Of a DNA stretch of 64,000 nucleotides, positions 9,208 through 17,960 are shown one piece after another. Every line of letters begins with the position of its first letter. Within the stretch, counting starts at the first letter, position 1. The stretch is from CAWDMN01 sp963803155 (lineage in GTDB: Bacteria; Acidobacteriota; Terriglobia; Versatilivoradales; Versatilivoraceae). The notes beneath the pieces are model-generated. The model had not been told where the DNA came from. It worked only from the letters and a program-made list of their open reading frames with translations, and did not search any database. A program made the translations under genes and the position numbers. The stretch is from contig CAWDMN010000059.1 of assembly GCA_963803155.1 (NCBI GenBank), forward strand, positions 372,001 through 436,000, given 5' to 3'.

Positions 9208-10599
9208 TCAGGTCTTCAATGCAATCTGATGTTTCCTGAGCATCTCATAAAATCTGACTCGGCTGACTCCAGCCAGTTGGCTCGCCGCTACCGTATCATA
9301 TTTGGTGCTTTCCACTAACTGCGAAAGGTATTTTTTCTCCATTTTTTCACGAAAATCCTTGATGGGCAGTACTCCCTGAATCTCTTCCATCCAGGGGGCC
9401 GCGGAAGAGGGTTCTCTTAATTCCAGATCCTTCTTCACCGAGTGGAGCCGAATTTCCGACGGGAGGTGGAAAGGAACGATGCTAGGCAGTTTCCCGGCTG
9501 CCAAGTATGCGCCTTCGAGTGTGTTTTTCAATTCCCGAATATTGCCCGGCCAGGGATAACTTTCCAAGAGCACATAGCACTCCTGCAAGATTCCCTTGAT
9601 TCCCATCCCATTTTGTTCATCCAACCACGCCATGAAGTGAGAAATCAGGCGGCGCAGGTCCTCTTTCCTTTCTCGCAAGGGGGGGATTTTGATTTGAATC
9701 GTCTTCAACCGGTAATAAAGGTCTTCACGAAAAGTGCCAGCATGGACCATCTTCCCCAAATCGCGGTTGGTTGCGGCAATCAAACGGAAGTCGCTCTCAA
9801 CCTCTTTGACGGCCCCCACGGGACGAAACTTTTTTTCCTGCAAAACCCGCAAGAAGGACTTTTGCGCGGAAAGACTCAACTCCCCGATTTCATCCAGGAA
9901 GAGCGTTCCCCCGCTCGCGATTTTTATCAATCCTTCCCGTTGCTGATCCGCGCCCGTGAAGGCCCCCTTCTCGTGGCCAAACAGAGTGCTTTCCACCAGG
10001 GTTTCGGGCAACGAGGAACAATCGACAACAATAAAGGAGGCTTTGGAGCGCGGGCTGTTTTCGTGGATGGTTTGAGCGACTGCCTCCTTGCCCACTCCTG
10101 TTTCCCCGGAAATCAGGACGTTTGCCGAACTACAGGCCGCTTGTCCGACCAACTCCAAACATTGGTTAATCGAAGGGCTCGCGCCTACGATGCGCTCTCG
10201 TTTCAGAATGGCGGGAGCCTGATTGACCTTATTGGCTTCCCGGAACTGCAGAGCGCGCTGGATTTGGAGTCTGAATTCGCCGAGTGGGACTGGCTTGCAA
10301 AGATAATTCCATGCACCCGTACGCAGCGCCAGCTCTGCTCCATCCAGAGTGCCAACGGCCGTCATCATAATCACGGACGGAGAAGCGGGACTGGCAAGGA
10401 TCTGCGGGAGCACTTCCAAGCTATTGCCATCCGGCAAAAGAACATCCAATAGGACCAAGTCGAAGCAACTCGATTGTGCAAGCCGGACTCCTTCCATCAT
10501 CGTACCCGACGATTCCACCTCATGTCCTTCTTGAAGAATAATGCGCGAAATCAACAGGCGAATGGGTTCATCGTCATCGATGACAAGAATCCTGGCCAT
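9208..10599 (-). CDS. Sigma54-dependent response regulator (NtrC family), module 1
   Basis: 463 residues from the ATG at 10599, with a near-perfect GGAGGAGGA site; a 29-residue longer frame is unlikely. An N-terminal receiver domain has ILVIDDDEP and phosphoacceptor Asp in LVLLDVLLPDG. The AAA+ domain follows with Walker A GETGVGKE, the sigma54 loop GAFTGA and Walker B GTLFLDEIGEL. A C-terminal Fis-type helix-turn-helix ends AASQLAGVSRVRFYEML. It activates sigma54 promoters after phosphorylation. It is divergent from CheW (11276), with a 12-bp inverted repeat and a sigma54-like promoter between them. No partner kinase lies beside it. A close paralogue is at 34265-35710. Confidence 0.95.
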   Translation of the reverse strand: MARILVIDDDEPIRLLISRIILQEGHEVESSGTMMEGVRLAQSSCFDLVLLDVLLPDGNSLEVLPQILASPASPSVIMMTAVGTLDGAELALRTGAWNYLCKPVPLGEFRLQIQRALQFREANKVNQAPAILKRERIVGASPSINQCLELVGQAACSSANVLISGETGVGKEAVAQTIHENSPRSKASFIVVDCSSLPETLVESTLFGHEKGAFTGADQQREGLIKIASGGTLFLDEIGELSLSAQKSFLRVLQEKKFRPVGAVKEVESDFRLIAATNRDLGKMVHAGTFREDLYYRLKTIQIKIPPLRERKEDLRRLISHFMAWLDEQNGMGIKGILQECYVLLESYPWPGNIRELKNTLEGAYLAAGKLPSIVPFHLPSEIRLHSVKKDLELREPSSAAPWMEEIQGVLPIKDFREKMEKKYLSQLVESTKYDTVAASQLAGVSRVRFYEMLRKHQIALKT

Positions 10600-10652
10600 T
10601 TCAACATCCTCCTCCGATAACAATCTATTCATCGGCTCCTCGCTCAAAACCA

Positions 10653-10688
10653 TTATGGTTTTTCCATAATATTCTTGAAAAACCATAA
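10653..10688. promoter_or_regulatory. Perfect 12-bp inverted repeat, candidate enhancer site
   Basis: TTATGGTTTTTC at 10653-10664 is repeated inverted at 10677-10688 with a 12-base spacer. A second short palindrome (AAAACCAT-T-ATGGTTTT, 10646-10662) overlaps it. It lies upstream of the sigma54 regulator gene and about 86 bases upstream of a sigma54-like promoter facing CheW. That is the usual distance for a bacterial enhancer-binding protein site. Autoregulation and activation of the CheW operon are inferences. Confidence 0.5.
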
Positions 10689-10773
10689 CGGATTCTCCAT
10701 CAGGCTGTTGTCGGCCAACCCAAATCCCTTCCTATTTATTTGTAATCAGACAGGTTGCATTTTTTTTAGCGTT

Positions 10774-10789
10774 TGGAATGCCCCATGCA
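10774..10789 (+). promoter_or_regulatory. Candidate sigma54 promoter towards cheW
   Basis: TGGAAT-N5-ATGCA has GG and GC at the exact -24/-12 spacing (10 bases between). With flanking bases it matches the sigma54 consensus at about 10 of 13 informative positions. It points to the CheW gene at 11276, which would give a transcript leader of about 475 bases. I see no gene in that leader (10800-11275). Conservation in relatives would be needed to be sure. Confidence 0.4.
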
Positions 10790-11275
10790 GGTGGAAAGAA
10801 TGCCCCTGAAGGCCAAATAAGGGTCAAGGATTTTTTTGAAAATTACCGGCATTCATTCAACGAGCATAGCCGTGCAGCGGTTTAGGACCTGAAGATTCAG
10901 CCCCATTGACGATTTGAAACCGAAAATAAATGGGCGGCCATTCTGATAAATGACGAGAAACGGGAATATATATTTAGACCAAGAAAACGAAAGCGCGCAG
11001 TCTCCGCCCCGCCAAGCGGGGAAAAGATGGTCCGCGTCCGCAGACTGGGTGAAGGACCACGCTGGAAGCGGATTGACGGGCGCTTCAGCCATCCACCAAA
11101 GCGGACCGGCACCCCTCCCCACGGAATGGGGCGAAGGCTTTTGTCCCACCCCAATCACTTACAGCCGATTGCTTTTGCTTATCTCGGGCCGGAATTTTAC
11201 TTACCCCCGTCAAGACTGGATTCAAAACCAACGACGATTGCGGCTCCGTCAAGCCGCAGTTAAAGGAGAGACCAC

Positions 11276-11764
11276 ATGATCGACCAAAAAACCACAAGTG
11301 GACAAACAGCCCGGGGGAAATTTCTCACTTTTGTACTATCCAAGGAAGAATATGGAGTTCAAATTGAAAAAGTCCACGAAATTATCGGTCTGATGCCGAT
11401 TACGCCGGTGCCGCAGACACCGGAATTCATCCGGGGCATTATCAATCTGCGGGGGGAGGTCATCCCCGTGGTGGATCTCAAAATGAAATTTGCAATGGGG
11501 GAAGCTCAGCAGACTACGCAAGCTTGCATCATTGTTCTTACCCTCTCCGAAAGAAGGTTGGGCATCATGGTCGATCAGGTTTCGGAGGTCCTGAACATTA
11601 ACCAAGAAGATATTGTTCCTCCACCAAATTTTGGCGAGGGGAGAAATACCAACTTCATCCTTGGAATCGGTAAAGGGAACGGGAAGGTCAGGATCCTGTT
11701 GGATATTGAAACAGCCTTGGCGGATTGCTCGAACAGTTCACTCCCCTCACTGGCCTCGGTTTGA
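11276..11764 (+). CDS. cheW: CheW-like chemotaxis coupling protein, module 1
   Basis: 162 residues, one CheW domain, cytoplasmic. The family core is clear: FLTFVLSKEEYGVQIEKVHEII, TPEFIRGIINLRGEVIPVVDL, GIMVDQVSEVL and a C-terminal LGIGKGNGKVRILLDIE. CheW links chemoreceptors to the kinase CheA. The start has TAAAGGAGAG just upstream. About 60 percent of the residues seem identical to the second CheW at 30304-30816. No CheA or receptor is adjacent; it sits downstream of a candidate sigma54 promoter, with an outer-membrane barrel and a small receiver-like protein after it. It may serve the receptor of module 2, but that is inference. Confidence 0.94.
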   Translation: MIDQKTTSGQTARGKFLTFVLSKEEYGVQIEKVHEIIGLMPITPVPQTPEFIRGIINLRGEVIPVVDLKMKFAMGEAQQTTQACIIVLTLSERRLGIMVDQVSEVLNINQEDIVPPPNFGEGRNTNFILGIGKGNGKVRILLDIETALADCSNSSLPSLASV

Positions 11765-11795
11765 GAAAAATTTAAAAATAGGGAATTCAAAAAAA

Positions 11796-12929
11796 ATGCG
11801 CTCATTGACTTTTTTTGGTCTGCTTGCATTGCTGATTTCTTCGGTCTTGGTAGCTCCAGGCTTGGCGGAGGGAAATTCTTCGGGAAATGACGGCATAGCT
11901 TCCAGCGGGGCCATCATTGTCACCCAGCCGCTGGAAAAATCCCCACGTTCCTTAAATCAAATCCAATCGTTTTTTTCCCGTTGGCTGGAAGTGCAGACAT
12001 TCACTTTGAGCACCGAATATCGCAACTATGGAAACAGCCAAGGAGAAAGAGTCGCCAGCCAAATGCTGCAGCGGGATTTTTTTGCGGGAAGAGTCAAACT
12101 CGATTCAAAAGGGCTCTATAGCATTAACGGTCTCGTGTCCACGGGTACAGGCTTCGTCTCGAGTTGGACCACCACGGGGATCGGAACTGGAAATTTGACC
12201 ACGAATCATTATCTAAAGCAGCTTTTCTTTGCGGCCAAACCGACAAAATGGCTCGAGTTTCAATCGGGCGGGCTGGGAATTCAACGGGGGGAATCCAGCG
12301 AAATTACCACCTATGACAATGATGGATATCTCATGGGGCAAAGAGTCATCCTCCGCAAACCCGCACGGTTATGGTTTAATGAGGTGTCCGTTACCTATGC
12401 TTATCTGGGGGACCTGCAAACTCCCAATGTTGTTCGGCGGTTCAAACGACTGGACCATTCCAACTATCATCAGTTCCTGGTGGGACGCAAAGTGGGGGAG
12501 CGCGCCGCTTTTTCAGCCGACTACACCTTTCAGTGGGGCGCGGAAACCTTGCGCCAGGGTGTCAGCTTGAAACTGCCGGAGATCCGGTTGGCCAATACAC
12601 TCCGTTTTGAAAATTATCAACGCCTGGATGTAAAACCTGACTATGGCTGGGCATTGACGGCGGAGAAAATGATGGGGCGAAAACTCAGCCTCGTCTACGG
12701 GTATGCGGATATTGATCCGAATTATGGAAACTTGAATGGAAACCGTTATTTCCGGGGGAAAAGAGTGCACTGCCTGGCAACCTACTCGATCCATCCATTT
12801 TTCAACTTCCAAACCTTCTATTCGCGCGCATTCCAAAACGATTTTGTCGTTTCCAACCGCAACTATCTCGTCTTTATCGTCAATTTCAATGCCGCGAATA
12901 TTCTGAAATCCGCTGCCATTTTGCCCTAA
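11796..12929 (+). CDS. Predicted outer-membrane beta-barrel protein, unknown function
   Basis: 377 residues from the ATG at 11796; a longer frame overlaps cheW and has no signal sequence. Residues 1-25 form a Sec signal peptide (FFGLLALLISSVLVAPGLAEG). The remainder has alternating hydrophobic/polar strands rich in Tyr, Phe, Gly and Asn (for example FSADYTFQWGAETLRQGVSLKL), and ends with a strand-like NYLVFIVNFN. This pattern fits an outer-membrane porin-type barrel. I recognise no named family. It starts 31 bases after cheW on the same strand, so it may be co-expressed, an uncommon pairing. Ribosome site weak (AGGGAA). Confidence 0.65.
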   Translation: MRSLTFFGLLALLISSVLVAPGLAEGNSSGNDGIASSGAIIVTQPLEKSPRSLNQIQSFFSRWLEVQTFTLSTEYRNYGNSQGERVASQMLQRDFFAGRVKLDSKGLYSINGLVSTGTGFVSSWTTTGIGTGNLTTNHYLKQLFFAAKPTKWLEFQSGGLGIQRGESSEITTYDNDGYLMGQRVILRKPARLWFNEVSVTYAYLGDLQTPNVVRRFKRLDHSNYHQFLVGRKVGERAAFSADYTFQWGAETLRQGVSLKLPEIRLANTLRFENYQRLDVKPDYGWALTAEKMMGRKLSLVYGYADIDPNYGNLNGNRYFRGKRVHCLATYSIHPFFNFQTFYSRAFQNDFVVSNRNYLVFIVNFNAANILKSAAILP

Positions 12930-12980
12930 ATGCATTACACGGCCCGCAGGTGAGAAAAGTCGGGAATTTCACGATGATGA

Positions 12981-13019
12981 GGGATAGAGCCTCCTCCAGC
13001 GGAGATTTATTTCTATCCC
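12981..13019. other. Stem-loop upstream of the small receiver-like gene
   Basis: GGGATAGA (12981-12988) pairs with TCTATCCC (13012-13019), with an inner CTCC/GGAG pair. It lies in the 199-base gap between the barrel gene and the gene at 13129. It has no T-run, so a terminator is unlikely; a leader or mRNA-processing structure is possible. Confidence 0.35.
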
Positions 13020-13128
13020 CAACAAACCGGGGATTTGAAGCTATTTTTGTGCGATGGCATAATCCTTGTTTTTTTGAAGTCGGATTAAATCTGATGAAAA
13101 ATCACAAGGAAGAAGGAGACCGCGGAAT

Positions 13129-13515
13129 ATGCATTGGCTCGTCTATGGGGAGAAACCTAGTCATAATATCGAATCGGTCAAACTCGTTCTGAACCGCCTT
13201 GTCGGAAAGACCGGACATGATTGCATTTTGGGAGTTGGCAACCTGCGACCCTATCTGTCCCGGCAACATGAACCTATCACACATTCGGTCTTGATTATCG
13301 ATTCAATCGAGGACATCGAAGATTTGAAGGACTATTTTCCAAGAATTAGTGACTGGAAAACCATCATCGGGATTGACGATTGGGCGGATCCGGATCTTTA
13401 CAAACATGTCTTTCAATTTCATCCCAGCTTTGTTACTTATCTGCCTAGGAATCTGGGCCATCTTCAGATAGTGGCTGAACGGATGGTCAAAAAATCACAA
13501 GCACCGGTGTATTAG
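13129..13515 (+). CDS. Small receiver-like protein of unknown function, module 1
   Basis: 128 residues with a good GAAGGAGA ribosome site. I recognise no named family. The sequence starts with a strand (MHWLVYG), then a helix, then strand HSVLIIDS, and later TIIGIDDWAD and SFVTYLP. The order of strands and helices resembles a degenerate receiver-type alpha/beta fold without a conserved lysine after the last strand. By eye it aligns with the equally small protein at 33118-33603, which also stands next to chemotaxis and sigma54 genes. Both are probably accessory parts of the duplicated CheW/sigma54 modules. Function unknown; the fold is inferred. Confidence 0.65.
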   Translation: MHWLVYGEKPSHNIESVKLVLNRLVGKTGHDCILGVGNLRPYLSRQHEPITHSVLIIDSIEDIEDLKDYFPRISDWKTIIGIDDWADPDLYKHVFQFHPSFVTYLPRNLGHLQIVAERMVKKSQAPVY

Positions 13516-13710
13516 GTGCCGCGGGCTGAAAAAATGCCGTCCCGAGCCGCAAGGCCGCCTCCGGAGGATTTCCCAGCTGGGATGCCGGCTATTCATGCCG
13601 TTCCTCTGCCCAACTGCAAAAGACAGGCTCCAATGGGAGCAGCTGGCCCGATTTTTCTCCCGCCCGCAGGTATGGAGCCGAGATGATTCTCTGCTTCAAT
13701 AATTCTCGCC

Positions 13711-16700
13711 TCAATGAATCTCCGCATGATAATCCTGCAAAGATTTAACCGGACTTTTCCCCTTTCGCCGGGCTTCAATGCCGCGAGTGGCGGCCAATGC
13801 GGCGGTGGCGGTGGTGATATAGTGAATTTTGTAGCGAATGGCGGATTTCCGGATATAAGAATCGTCCACTTCACTCATCTTCCCTTTGGGCGTATTGACG
13901 ATCAGCTGGATTTCCCCATTCTTGATGGCATCAACGATATTGGGGCGGCCATCCTTTACTTTCTTGATCAGTTGCGACTCGATCCCTTTTTCCGCCAGGA
14001 ACCTTTGTGTTCCATTGGTTGCTAGAATGTCAAAACCCAGCCCTTTAAACCGGCGGGCGGGCTCCAAAATGTCATCTTTGTCCCGATCCGCAACGGTGAT
14101 GAGGACAGTCCCTTCCAAGGGGAGCGGAAGTTTTGTCGCTTCTTGAGCCTTAAAAAAGGCGAGGCCAAAGGATTCGGCCATCCCGAGGACTTCTCCCGTG
14201 GAACGCATCTCCGGACCCAATACCGGATCCACTTCGGGAAACATGTTGAAGGGGAAGACTGATTCCTTGACCCCAAAATGCGCATATTTCTTAGGTTGAA
14301 GATTGAAATCGGCCAATTTCTTTCCGAGCATGATCTGTGTGGCAATGCGGGCCATGGGGATGTTGCACACCTTGGAAACCAGCGGGACCGTGCGCGAGGC
14401 GCGGGGATTGGCTTCCAGGATATACACCACCCCATTGGCAATGGCGTATTGAATATTCATCAATCCCACCACTTTGAGCTCTAAGGCAATTTGCCGGGTG
14501 TAGCGGCAGATAGTGTCAATGTGTTCTTCTTTCAATCCCACCGGGGGGATCACACAGGCCGAGTCTCCCGAGTGAATCCCGGCATATTCGATATGTTCCA
14601 TGACTGCCGGAACAAAAGCATCGGTTCCGTCAGCGATGGCGTCGGCTTCCGCTTCGATGGCATTTTCCAGAAATTTGTCAATGAGAATGGGCCGTTCTGG
14701 CGAAACATCCACCGCGGCAGCCATATACTGTTGCAGCATGGCCTTGTCGAGGACGATCATCATGGCTCGTCCTCCCAAAACGTAGGAGGGGCGGACCATA
14801 AGCGGATAACCAATTTTCTCGGCAATCTCCAGCGCCTCATCCAATGTGCTGGCCATGCCGGAGTCCGGCTGTGGGATGCCCAATCTGCGCATGACTTGAC
14901 GAAAGCGGTCCCGATCTTCAGCCAGATCGATGGTGTCAGGAGTGGTACCCAGAATTTTGACTCCGGCGTCGGCCAATTCCGTCGCAATATTGAGTGGCGT
15001 CTGTCCGCCGAATTGTACAATCACTCCTTCCGGTTTTTCTTTCTGGTAAATACTCAGCACATCTTCCAGGGTGAGGGGTTCGAAATAGAGTTTATCGGAA
15101 GTGTCATAATCGGTTGAAACGGTCTCGGGGTTGCAATTGACCATAATCGATTCGTAGTTGGATTCGCGGATGGCAAAAGCCGCATGGACGCAGCAATAGT
15201 CAAACTCAATCCCCTGTCCAATGCGATTGGGTCCCCCACCCAAGACCATGATCTTTTTCCGATTGCTGACTGCAACTTGATCCGGCGCGTTGTAGGTTGA
15301 AAAATAATAAGCGGCATTTTTCACTCCACTCACCGGCACCGGTTCCCAAGCCTCTTCCACTTGGCAAGAGACACGCTGTCGCCGCAAATCGGCCTCGGGC
15401 CGGTCGAGCAGTTTGGCCAAATATTTGTCGGCAAATCCATCTTTCTTGGCCTGAACCAATAATGCATTGGGAACCGTCTTCCCGCGATATTGTAAGATTT
15501 CCTCCTCCAAGGCCACCAACTCTTTCATCTGCTGGAGAAACCACGGCTTGATATACGTCTTGCGATAGAGCTCGTCGATCGATGCTCCCTTGCGAAGGGC
15601 TTCATAGAGAATAAATTGGCGTTCGCTGGTAGGATTATTGAGCATTCGCATCAACTCATCCAGCGGGCGGTCATTGAAATCCTTGGCAAAACCAAGACCC
15701 GAACGGCCAATTTCCAGCGAGCGAATGGCTTTTTGAAATGCCTCTTTATAATTCTTGCCGATGCTCATGACTTCGCCTACGGCACGCATTTGAGTGCCCA
15801 GTTTGTCTTCGATCCCTTCGAATTTCTCAAACGCCCAGCGGGAAAATTTGACCACGACATAATCTCCCCAGGGGATGTATTTATCCAGGGTTCCCGCTCG
15901 CCAATAGGGGATTTCATCGAGGGTGAGACCACCGGCAAGCAGGGATGAAACCAGGGCGATCGGAAAACCGGTGGCTTTGGAGGCCAGCGCCGAAGAACGA
16001 GAAGTGCGAGGATTGATTTCAATCACCACCACGCGTCCGGTGGCGGGGTCATGCGCAAACTGAACATTGGTGCCACCGATGACTTCAATCGCTTCCACAA
16101 TGTCGTAAGAATATTTTTGCAGCCGCTGCTGCAGTTCAGGCGAAATCGTCAGCATGGGAGCCGTGCAATAAGAGTCTCCGGTGTGAACTCCCATGGCATC
16201 CACGTTTTCAATGAAACAGACCGTAATCATCTGGTTCTTGGAGTCTCGCACCACTTCCAGCTCCAATTCTTCCCATCCCAAAACGGATTCTTCAACCAAT
16301 ATTTGATGGACCAGACTCTCTCCCAGCCCTCGGGCCGCGATGGTCCGGAGTTCTTCGGCGTTATAAACTAAGCCACCACCCGTACCGCCCAAAGTGTACG
16401 CTGGGCGAATCACCACCGGATAACCCAATTTTTCGGCCACTCGCTCCGCCGCGCCAACGGAATAAACCGCCTCGCTGCGGGGGACATCGATGCCAAGCCG
16501 TTTCATGGTCTCCTTAAAGGCTATCCGATCTTCTCCTCTTTCAATGGCGTCCAGATTGACTCCAATGACTCTGACGCCATACATATCGAGAACTCCAGCC
16601 TTGGCCAGCTCCGAGGAAAGGTTCAATCCGGATTGTCCGCCCAGATTAGGAAGGAGGGCATCCGGCCGCTCTTTTTCAATAATTCGAGTCAGACATTCTA

Positions 16701-16911
16701 CATTGAGCGGTTCCACATAAGTGGCATCGGCCATGCCGGGATCAGTCATGATGGTGGCTGGATTGGAATTCACCAAAACAATTTCATACCCCAATGAGCG
16801 TAAAGCTTTGCAGGCTTGGGTTCCTGAATAATCAAACTCGCAAGCTTGTCCAATCACGATGGGACCAGAACCGATAATCATGACTTTCCGAATGTCTGGA
16901 CGTCTGGGCAT
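13711..16911 (-). CDS. carB: Carbamoyl-phosphate synthase, large subunit
   Basis: 1066 residues from the ATG at 16911, with an AAGGAGA site; the 57-residue upstream extension is not family-like. It makes carbamoyl phosphate for arginine and pyrimidines with the glutaminase CarA. The two homologous halves are visible: half 1 opens with KVMIIGSGPIVIGQACEFDYSG and half 2 with KIMVLGGGPNRIGQGIEFDYCC. Each has an ATP-grasp domain, including RPSYVLGGRAM in half 2. The C-terminal methylglyoxal-synthase-like allosteric domain follows (DILATNGTQRFLAEKGI, NTPKGK). Full length for the family (about 1070). carA is not in the window, so the two subunits are encoded apart here. Confidence 0.98.
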   Translation of the reverse strand: MPRRPDIRKVMIIGSGPIVIGQACEFDYSGTQACKALRSLGYEIVLVNSNPATIMTDPGMADATYVEPLNVECLTRIIEKERPDALLPNLGGQSGLNLSSELAKAGVLDMYGVRVIGVNLDAIERGEDRIAFKETMKRLGIDVPRSEAVYSVGAAERVAEKLGYPVVIRPAYTLGGTGGGLVYNAEELRTIAARGLGESLVHQILVEESVLGWEELELEVVRDSKNQMITVCFIENVDAMGVHTGDSYCTAPMLTISPELQQRLQKYSYDIVEAIEVIGGTNVQFAHDPATGRVVVIEINPRTSRSSALASKATGFPIALVSSLLAGGLTLDEIPYWRAGTLDKYIPWGDYVVVKFSRWAFEKFEGIEDKLGTQMRAVGEVMSIGKNYKEAFQKAIRSLEIGRSGLGFAKDFNDRPLDELMRMLNNPTSERQFILYEALRKGASIDELYRKTYIKPWFLQQMKELVALEEEILQYRGKTVPNALLVQAKKDGFADKYLAKLLDRPEADLRRQRVSCQVEEAWEPVPVSGVKNAAYYFSTYNAPDQVAVSNRKKIMVLGGGPNRIGQGIEFDYCCVHAAFAIRESNYESIMVNCNPETVSTDYDTSDKLYFEPLTLEDVLSIYQKEKPEGVIVQFGGQTPLNIATELADAGVKILGTTPDTIDLAEDRDRFRQVMRRLGIPQPDSGMASTLDEALEIAEKIGYPLMVRPSYVLGGRAMMIVLDKAMLQQYMAAAVDVSPERPILIDKFLENAIEAEADAIADGTDAFVPAVMEHIEYAGIHSGDSACVIPPVGLKEEHIDTICRYTRQIALELKVVGLMNIQYAIANGVVYILEANPRASRTVPLVSKVCNIPMARIATQIMLGKKLADFNLQPKKYAHFGVKESVFPFNMFPEVDPVLGPEMRSTGEVLGMAESFGLAFFKAQEATKLPLPLEGTVLITVADRDKDDILEPARRFKGLGFDILATNGTQRFLAEKGIESQLIKKVKDGRPNIVDAIKNGEIQLIVNTPKGKMSEVDDSYIRKSAIRYKIHYITTATAALAATRGIEARRKGKSPVKSLQDYHAEIH

Positions 16912-17440
16912 AAAGTCTCCTTGGGAGTGGTCCGAGGCTTTGGAGCCTTCCGGATGATTCGCAAAAATATCTCTGGTGCTTTTGGATTCTATGAAAGAAA
17001 AGGATGCTGCCACAATCTGAGCCCGCGTGCCGGCGCCTGCCCCCGGTTCTCTTCTTATGATGACAGGCTCATTCGAGAACATAGCATATTTTAATCGACC
17101 GGATAAACCAGATTCATCAATGAAGACTCCGCGAACAAAAGTCTTCGGAGAATTCAGTTGGCTGGAGGAATCCTTATGGCAAGACGATGAATTCGCAAAA
17201 ACACACAGGATGGGGATGTCAGATTTGCCCGCGAGACTTTGTCATGGGTTATGGGAATCAACCCATGGGGTACAATGGAAAGCAAGAGAGAAGCCAAGCT
17301 GCCGATGGTAAAAAGTGGGAGGCGGATTTCGCCCGGCGATCCCGGTGGTATCGCGCGGGTGACAGTGGTTGCGCGTGTACATCCCACCTTCTGGAGATGT
17401 TTCCCCCCCTCCCCCGCGTCTAAAACTCGTAACCATTCAG
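16912..17440. other. Intergenic stretch upstream of carB
   Basis: I see no gene with coding character here. The carB promoter on the minus strand must lie in its left part. It leads into the repeat copy at 17441. Confidence 0.35.
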
Positions 17441-17671
17441 GGAGGAACCCGAAGGGTTCACAGCAATTAGCCGGAGGTTGAGCGTGCGACGGCGGTCGCA
17501 CGCTCAACCTCCGGTCAAAAGAGCGAGCCAATCCGACCCTGAAGGGTCGCAGCCCCTTTGCAAGCTGTGACCCCGACCAGAGTCGTTTCTATTATTACCT
17601 ATATCCGGGGGTGGCGGCCTAACGGCCTTACCCCCGGCTAATGGCGGTGAACCCTTCGGGTTCAGTCATCC
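17441..17671 (+). repeat. Dispersed ~235-bp palindromic repeat, copy A
   Basis: Non-coding element with GAACCC...GGGTTC palindromes at both ends. It holds a perfect 19-bp hairpin at 17471-17514 (CCGGAGGTTGAGCGTGCGA) and a GGGGGTGGCGGCC block near 17606-17620. An inverted copy of roughly 80 percent identity lies at 20523-20759. The two copies bracket the secreted protein gene at 17961-20054. It resembles a MITE- or BIME-like element; no transposase is present. Confidence 0.75.
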
Positions 17672-17738
17672 ACCTTGGAAAGTCAAAAAAAAAACTATCC
17701 TTTTTCCTCTTACTTTTAATTCTACTTCGTTAGTTCAA

Positions 17739-17777
17739 GTCAGCCGGGAGGGCGAGACTCCCGCCGAGCCGAGGCTC
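17739..17777. repeat. Short GC-rich palindromic repeat
   Basis: GGGAGGGCGAG-ACTCCC followed by GCCGAGCCGAGGCTCC can form nested hairpins. The pattern looks like the small dispersed repeats common in soil bacteria. No other complete copy was seen in this window. Confidence 0.35.
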
Positions 17778-17922
17778 CAAGGATCGCCACAATGCAAACA
17801 GATTAGGAAAGGGGCGCTATATTAATGAAGCAGAATTAATTGCATCCCAACAGAGGGGGAAACTCCAAGCTTGCCGGAAAATCGACAATTCTGGGGGCTC
17901 AAGCTGACAATTCGAGCATATG

Positions 17923-17951
17923 CCGGGCGCCGGCGTGAGACCGGCGCCCGG
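17923..17951 (-). terminator. Hairpin after the propeller/DUF11 gene
   Basis: CCGGGCGCCGG and its exact inverse are separated by a 7-base loop, 10 bases past the stop of the minus-strand gene at 17961. The stem is strong but has no T-run, so it may be a transcript-end stabiliser or a weak terminator. Confidence 0.45.
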
Positions 17952-17960
17952 AGATAAAAA

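Noticed and set aside
10853..11158. Short frames in the leader before cheW
   Set aside because: No ribosome site, Trp/Pro-rich product, no family; the region is better explained as regulatory DNA.
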